Of a stretch of DNA of 64,000 nt, positions 61,221-64,000 are shown piece after piece. How positions within the stretch are numbered: the stretch's first letter is position 1; every line of letters begins with the position of its first letter. The notes beneath the pieces were generated by a model. It searched no databases. It had not been told where the DNA came from and saw nothing but the letters and a program-made list of their open reading frames with translations. The position numbers and the translations under genes are program-made. Source of the stretch: an uncultured Bacteroidales bacterium (GTDB lineage Bacteria; Bacteroidota; Bacteroidia; Bacteroidales; WCHB1-69); assembly GCA_905235135.1 (NCBI GenBank), contig CAJOKR010000006.1, positions 1-64,000 of the forward strand. Reading direction: 5' to 3'.

Positions 61221-62003
61221 TTAGTTTGCATCGAAGTAGAATCCTCCTATTTCGGGGGAAACGGCGATGCGGTAGTGCCAGGTGGCTTGGGCGGAAATCA
61301 GGAACCGTCGGAACTGCCATCCGACACAGATGCCTAATCGGAGGTTGGAACAGTCAACGGCGAGAATCAGTGGCGGTACGGGCTGGGTCGTGAACCGACA
61401 GTCCACTACCCAGCCGCCGGGCAGCTCTTTCGACATGGCGAGGGAGAGCAGTAGCTTGCGTATAGGCGTGTAAATACACCCGATGGAGAATTTCAACGGG
61501 ATAACATCTTGACCTACAATTCCGTAGCGCATCATAAACGGGTTATAGACCGAGGCATCGAACAGAAGTTTTGGTGAGGCTCGGCATGCGATGGCAAAGT
61601 CTGTACAGAGGGAGTGCCTGGCCGGATAGTCCCGTGCGTGGGCCATCAGGTAGAAGATCCGGGCAGTCATGGCGAAGCGGTCGCCGAAGTTCCGCCCGTA
61701 GCCGACGGATAATTTCAGTTCTCCGTAATTAGCATAGCCGTAGTGTGTTACAGAAAACAGCAGCCTGTTTTTCTGCAACGCCAACATTCCTTCGGCGTTG
61801 GTGAACATCATCTCTTTGGTACCGAAGTCGTTTCGGAAATGTACTCCGGCAAACGTGGGTGTGAAACAGCCAAGCGCAGGAGATTCCGCAGATTTCTCTA
61901 CAATATGAGCGCGCATCATCCACTCCTGCGCCCCGCAAGGTTTGCTTATTATCAAGCTCAAACAGCTGAAAACCAATATTTTCAATATTTGTTTCGTTTT
62001 CAT
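61221..62003 (-). CDS. PorV/PorQ-like outer-membrane barrel protein of unknown function
   Basis: Encodes 260 residues with a signal peptide (MKTKQILKILVFSCLSLIIS). The mature part has the pattern of small barrels (CFTPTFAGVHFRNDFGTKEM, RLLFSVTHYGYANYGELKLSVGYGRNFGDRFAMTARIFYL), with Tyr/Phe-rich strands and a final aromatic-containing strand. It lies 31 bp upstream of the larger barrel gene and probably forms an operon with it; a -7 box is 25 bp upstream. A PorV/PorQ-type relation is a resemblance only. Confidence 0.65.
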   Translation of the reverse strand: MKTKQILKILVFSCLSLIISKPCGAQEWMMRAHIVEKSAESPALGCFTPTFAGVHFRNDFGTKEMMFTNAEGMLALQKNRLLFSVTHYGYANYGELKLSVGYGRNFGDRFAMTARIFYLMAHARDYPARHSLCTDFAIACRASPKLLFDASVYNPFMMRYGIVGQDVIPLKFSIGCIYTPIRKLLLSLAMSKELPGGWVVDCRFTTQPVPPLILAVDCSNLRLGICVGWQFRRFLISAQATWHYRIAVSPEIGGFYFDAN

Positions 62004-62027
62004 TTTTTATTAATTTTGTTTCAACGG

Positions 62028-62035
62028 CAAAGATA
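62028..62035 (-). promoter_or_regulatory. -7 box of the barrel-protein operon
   Basis: On the minus strand this is TATCTTTG (TAnnTTTG), 25 bp before ATG 62003. Confidence 0.65.
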
Positions 62036-62081
62036 CGACGCGAAAAAGCACTTGTCAAGTTAAAAATTGTTAATAATTTTG

Positions 62082-62089
62082 TACTTTTG
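62082..62089 (+). promoter_or_regulatory. -7 box of queA, leaderless
   Basis: TACTTTTG (TAnnTTTG) ends 5 bp before the ATG at 62095, so the mRNA would start at or within a few bases of the start codon. Confidence 0.6.
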
Positions 62090-62094
62090 CCGCC

Positions 62095-63318
62095 ATGAAT
62101 GACCCGAATAAAAATATCCGCATAGAAGACTACGACTACCCGTTGCCGGAGTCGCGTATTGCCTACTATCCCGCTGAGCAACGGGATAGTTCCAAATTGT
62201 TGATTTACAATACGAAAGATGGTGGAATTACCGATTCTGTTTTTCACAATCTGCCCGATTTTTTGTCGGAAAACCACTGGATTGTCTTCAATAATTCTAA
62301 GGTGATTCATGCACGGTTGCTGGTCCATAATGCTACCGGCGCGGCTATCGAAATCTTTTGTTTGGAGCCGCTGAAACCCACTTCTGATCCTGCTGTCGCG
62401 TTTACCTTGTCGGGCAGCGTGACTTGGAAGTGCATGGTGGGGAATGCCCGCAAATGGAAGCATCCGATTGATATCGAAGTGCCGTTGGATGAGCGGGTTA
62501 TCCACATACGTGCAGAACGCGGGGAGGCCGTTGAGGGCACATTTGAGGTCACGTTCACCTGGGATGAGGCGGAAGTCTCTTTTGCCGAATGGATAGAGGC
62601 ATACGGAAAGGTGCCGCTTCCGCCCTATATTCGTCGTGCCGCAGAGGATAGTGACACAGAACGTTACCAAACGGTTTATGCCAAGCATGACGGTTCTGTG
62701 GCGGCTCCTACAGCCGGTCTGCACTTTACGGACGATCTGCTTGCGAAATTGGTTTCAAAAGGTGTTGAAACCGAGTATGTTACGTTACATGTGGGCGCGG
62801 GAACGTTCAAACCTGTTTCTTCTGAGACCATCGGTGGTCATTTCATGCATGAGGAGAAGATTGTGATCACCGAGGATTTTATCCGTAAATTATTGAAAAA
62901 CAGAGATAAACAGTTGATTGCAGTTGGTACAACAGTCACTCGTACGTTGGAGTCGCTTTTTGTGGTCGGGGCGAAACTGCACCTTGGGCTGGATAATCCG
63001 CTTTTGGTGGAGCAATGGGAAACCTACGAGAATCCTGCTATTCACGAAGTAACGCTGGATCAGTCGCTTACGGCCATCCTGAACTTTTTGGAAGAGCAGG
63101 ATACCGATATGTTGCGGGCGGCCACTCGCCTCATCATCTTGCCTACCTATAAACGGCATATTGTCAATGGGCTGATTACCAATTTCCATCAACCGAAGAG
63201 TACCCTTTTATTGCTGATTTCCAATTTTTTAGGAGATGATTGGCATCGCATTTACCGCCATGCGCTGGACAACGGCTACCGTTTCTTGAGTTACGGCGAC
63301 GCGAATCTCTATATATAA
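62095..63318 (+). CDS. queA: tRNA preQ1(34) S-adenosylmethionine ribosyltransferase-isomerase
   Basis: Encodes 407 residues. It transfers the ribosyl part of SAM to preQ1 in tRNA to make epoxyqueuosine, the step before queuosine. Signatures: YPLPESRIAYYPAEQRDSSKLL at the N-terminus, AAPTAGLHFTDDLL near residue 205, VTLHVGAGTFKPV near residue 230 and FHQPKSTLLLLISNFLG near residue 370. Its length, about 60 residues above the E. coli enzyme, matches a long variant common in Bacteroidota. The ATG lies 5 bp after a -7 box, suggesting a leaderless mRNA. Confidence 0.93.
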   Translation: MNDPNKNIRIEDYDYPLPESRIAYYPAEQRDSSKLLIYNTKDGGITDSVFHNLPDFLSENHWIVFNNSKVIHARLLVHNATGAAIEIFCLEPLKPTSDPAVAFTLSGSVTWKCMVGNARKWKHPIDIEVPLDERVIHIRAERGEAVEGTFEVTFTWDEAEVSFAEWIEAYGKVPLPPYIRRAAEDSDTERYQTVYAKHDGSVAAPTAGLHFTDDLLAKLVSKGVETEYVTLHVGAGTFKPVSSETIGGHFMHEEKIVITEDFIRKLLKNRDKQLIAVGTTVTRTLESLFVVGAKLHLGLDNPLLVEQWETYENPAIHEVTLDQSLTAILNFLEEQDTDMLRAATRLIILPTYKRHIVNGLITNFHQPKSTLLLLISNFLGDDWHRIYRHALDNGYRFLSYGDANLYI

Positions 63319-63336
63319 TATATGTAGGAAAGGGAA

Positions 63337-63912
63337 TTACTGCTGTACCATGTTCTCCCAGCGGCGGAACGTGTTGGATTGGATGTCGTAAAAGACATTG
63401 TAAAACGTTCTGGCCCAGTAATTTCGCGTACCGATGCCGGCAGGATTTTTCACGCAGAGGACGACCTCATGGGTTTCCGTTTGGGTGATGACCACCCAGA
63501 TGGCGGCGGTTTTCACCGTTGAGTCGAAAGATTCTATCACAAACATCAGTGCGTAGGGAAGAGTGGTCGGCAACATTAAAGAAGAGGCATATTTGCGCAT
63601 CTGTTCGTCCGAATAGACGTGCTTCGAAGAAATCACATTCGCGAGTATATCGTTGACCTTTAATGACTTATTTAATTTGGTGATGGTGCTTAGGTTGTAT
63701 TGCATCACAGGTTTACGAAAGCTCATGCGAATGTCGTACTTCTTTTGGTCATTCAAAATCAGCATGTTCCATTCGTGAAGAATGTGCTGCAGGCTCTCCT
63801 GGGTGAAGTCGAAGCCCGAGCGGGTGAACTTCGCTTTCGAGAAGTTGATGCCAACCCACAGGATCTCTTTGACTTTCAGGAAATCTGAGAACAAGCTTTC
63901 GTTGAGGTACAT
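63337..63912 (-). CDS. conserved Bacteroidales protein of unknown function
   Basis: Encodes 191 residues with no signal peptide and no membrane helix. The core (EWNMLILNDQKKYDIRMSFRKPVMQYNLSTITKLN, then PTTLPYALMFVIESFDSTVKTAAIWVVITQTETHEV) looks like an alpha/beta fold; the C-terminus is YNVFYDIQSNTFRRWENMVQQ. I do not recognise a family with certainty. Convergent with queA (18-bp gap). Confidence 0.7.
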   Translation of the reverse strand: MYLNESLFSDFLKVKEILWVGINFSKAKFTRSGFDFTQESLQHILHEWNMLILNDQKKYDIRMSFRKPVMQYNLSTITKLNKSLKVNDILANVISSKHVYSDEQMRKYASSLMLPTTLPYALMFVIESFDSTVKTAAIWVVITQTETHEVVLCVKNPAGIGTRNYWARTFYNVFYDIQSNTFRRWENMVQQ

Positions 63913-63937
63913 TGTTAAAGGTTATATGGTTTAAGGT

Positions 63938-64000
63938 TCAAGGTTCAATGGGGGTCCACTCGGTGAGGAGGCGGCAGTATTCGGTGCGGTGGTCGGGGGA
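63938..64000 (-). CDS. 3' end of a gene running off the window (partial)
   Basis: The last 63 bases are open on the minus strand and read SPDHRTEYCRLLTEWTPIEP followed by TGA at 63938-63940. Codon use fits the genome. The upstream part lies outside the window, so the product cannot be named. Confidence 0.45.
   Translation of the reverse strand, partial: SPDHRTEYCRLLTEWTPIEP

Overview
The window looks like chromosomal DNA of an uncultured member of the order Bacteroidales (phylum Bacteroidota). Three things point there. Several secreted proteins carry type 9 secretion (T9SS) C-terminal signals of both type A and type B. Most transcription units start from the Bacteroidota -7 box TAnnTTTG. The gene families fit too: FISUMP proteins, a PG0541-type efflux companion, and an MBOAT/SGNH acylation operon. 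Base composition is moderate, with two clearly more A/T-rich patches (about 3.9-7.8 kb and 38.9-39.6 kb) that look acquired.

Layout. 0-2.7 kb: a small secreted protein, two lipoproteins and a low-molecular-weight tyrosine phosphatase. 2.7-8.0 kb: an accessory region with a 33-bp tandem repeat, a REP-associated Y1 transposase between 62-bp inverted repeats, a tight four-gene cassette of unknown function (two orphan proteins, a PD-(D/E)XK-like nuclease and an RNase J-like metallo-beta-lactamase nuclease), and a broken NYN nuclease gene. The cassette and NYN gene lie between the 3' end of the resident MBOAT gene and a diverged remnant of a second MBOAT 3' end. 8.0-12.6 kb: MBOAT plus two SGNH proteins for polymer O-acylation. 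12.7-16.6 kb: an EamA transporter, an AAA/DUF4143 ATPase, an alpha/beta hydrolase and a NUDIX protein. 16.7-22.8 kb: a complete RND efflux operon with hairpin repeats on both sides of the pump gene. 22.9-32.4 kb: tRNA-Pro(CGG), T9SS cargo and a tRNA-dihydrouridine synthase. 32.4-38.8 kb: recQ, a bifunctional nuclease and purL. 38.9-43.5 kb: a low-GC putative nuclease, a degenerate tRNA-like gene and two FISUMP proteins. 43.5-52.4 kb: prolyl oligopeptidase, gmk, a flavoprotein, a GH20 hexosaminidase and a T9SS adhesin-like protein. 52.5-58.5 kb: rnfDGEA without rnfBC, a membrane-anchored protein and a U32 peptidase. 58.6-64 kb: an ATPase, two outer-membrane barrel proteins, queA and unknown genes.

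Most notable: (1) the four-gene nuclease cassette and its MBOAT-tail borders; (2) several families of dispersed, structured palindromes, one with covarying stems and one read in frame inside two proteins, in a genome that carries a RAYT-type transposase; (3) tandem T9SS paralogs with the same ectodomain but different sorting signals, one interrupted by an in-frame amber codon; (4) at least four single-site frameshifts between 7 and 16 kb, which are either real gene decay or assembly errors.
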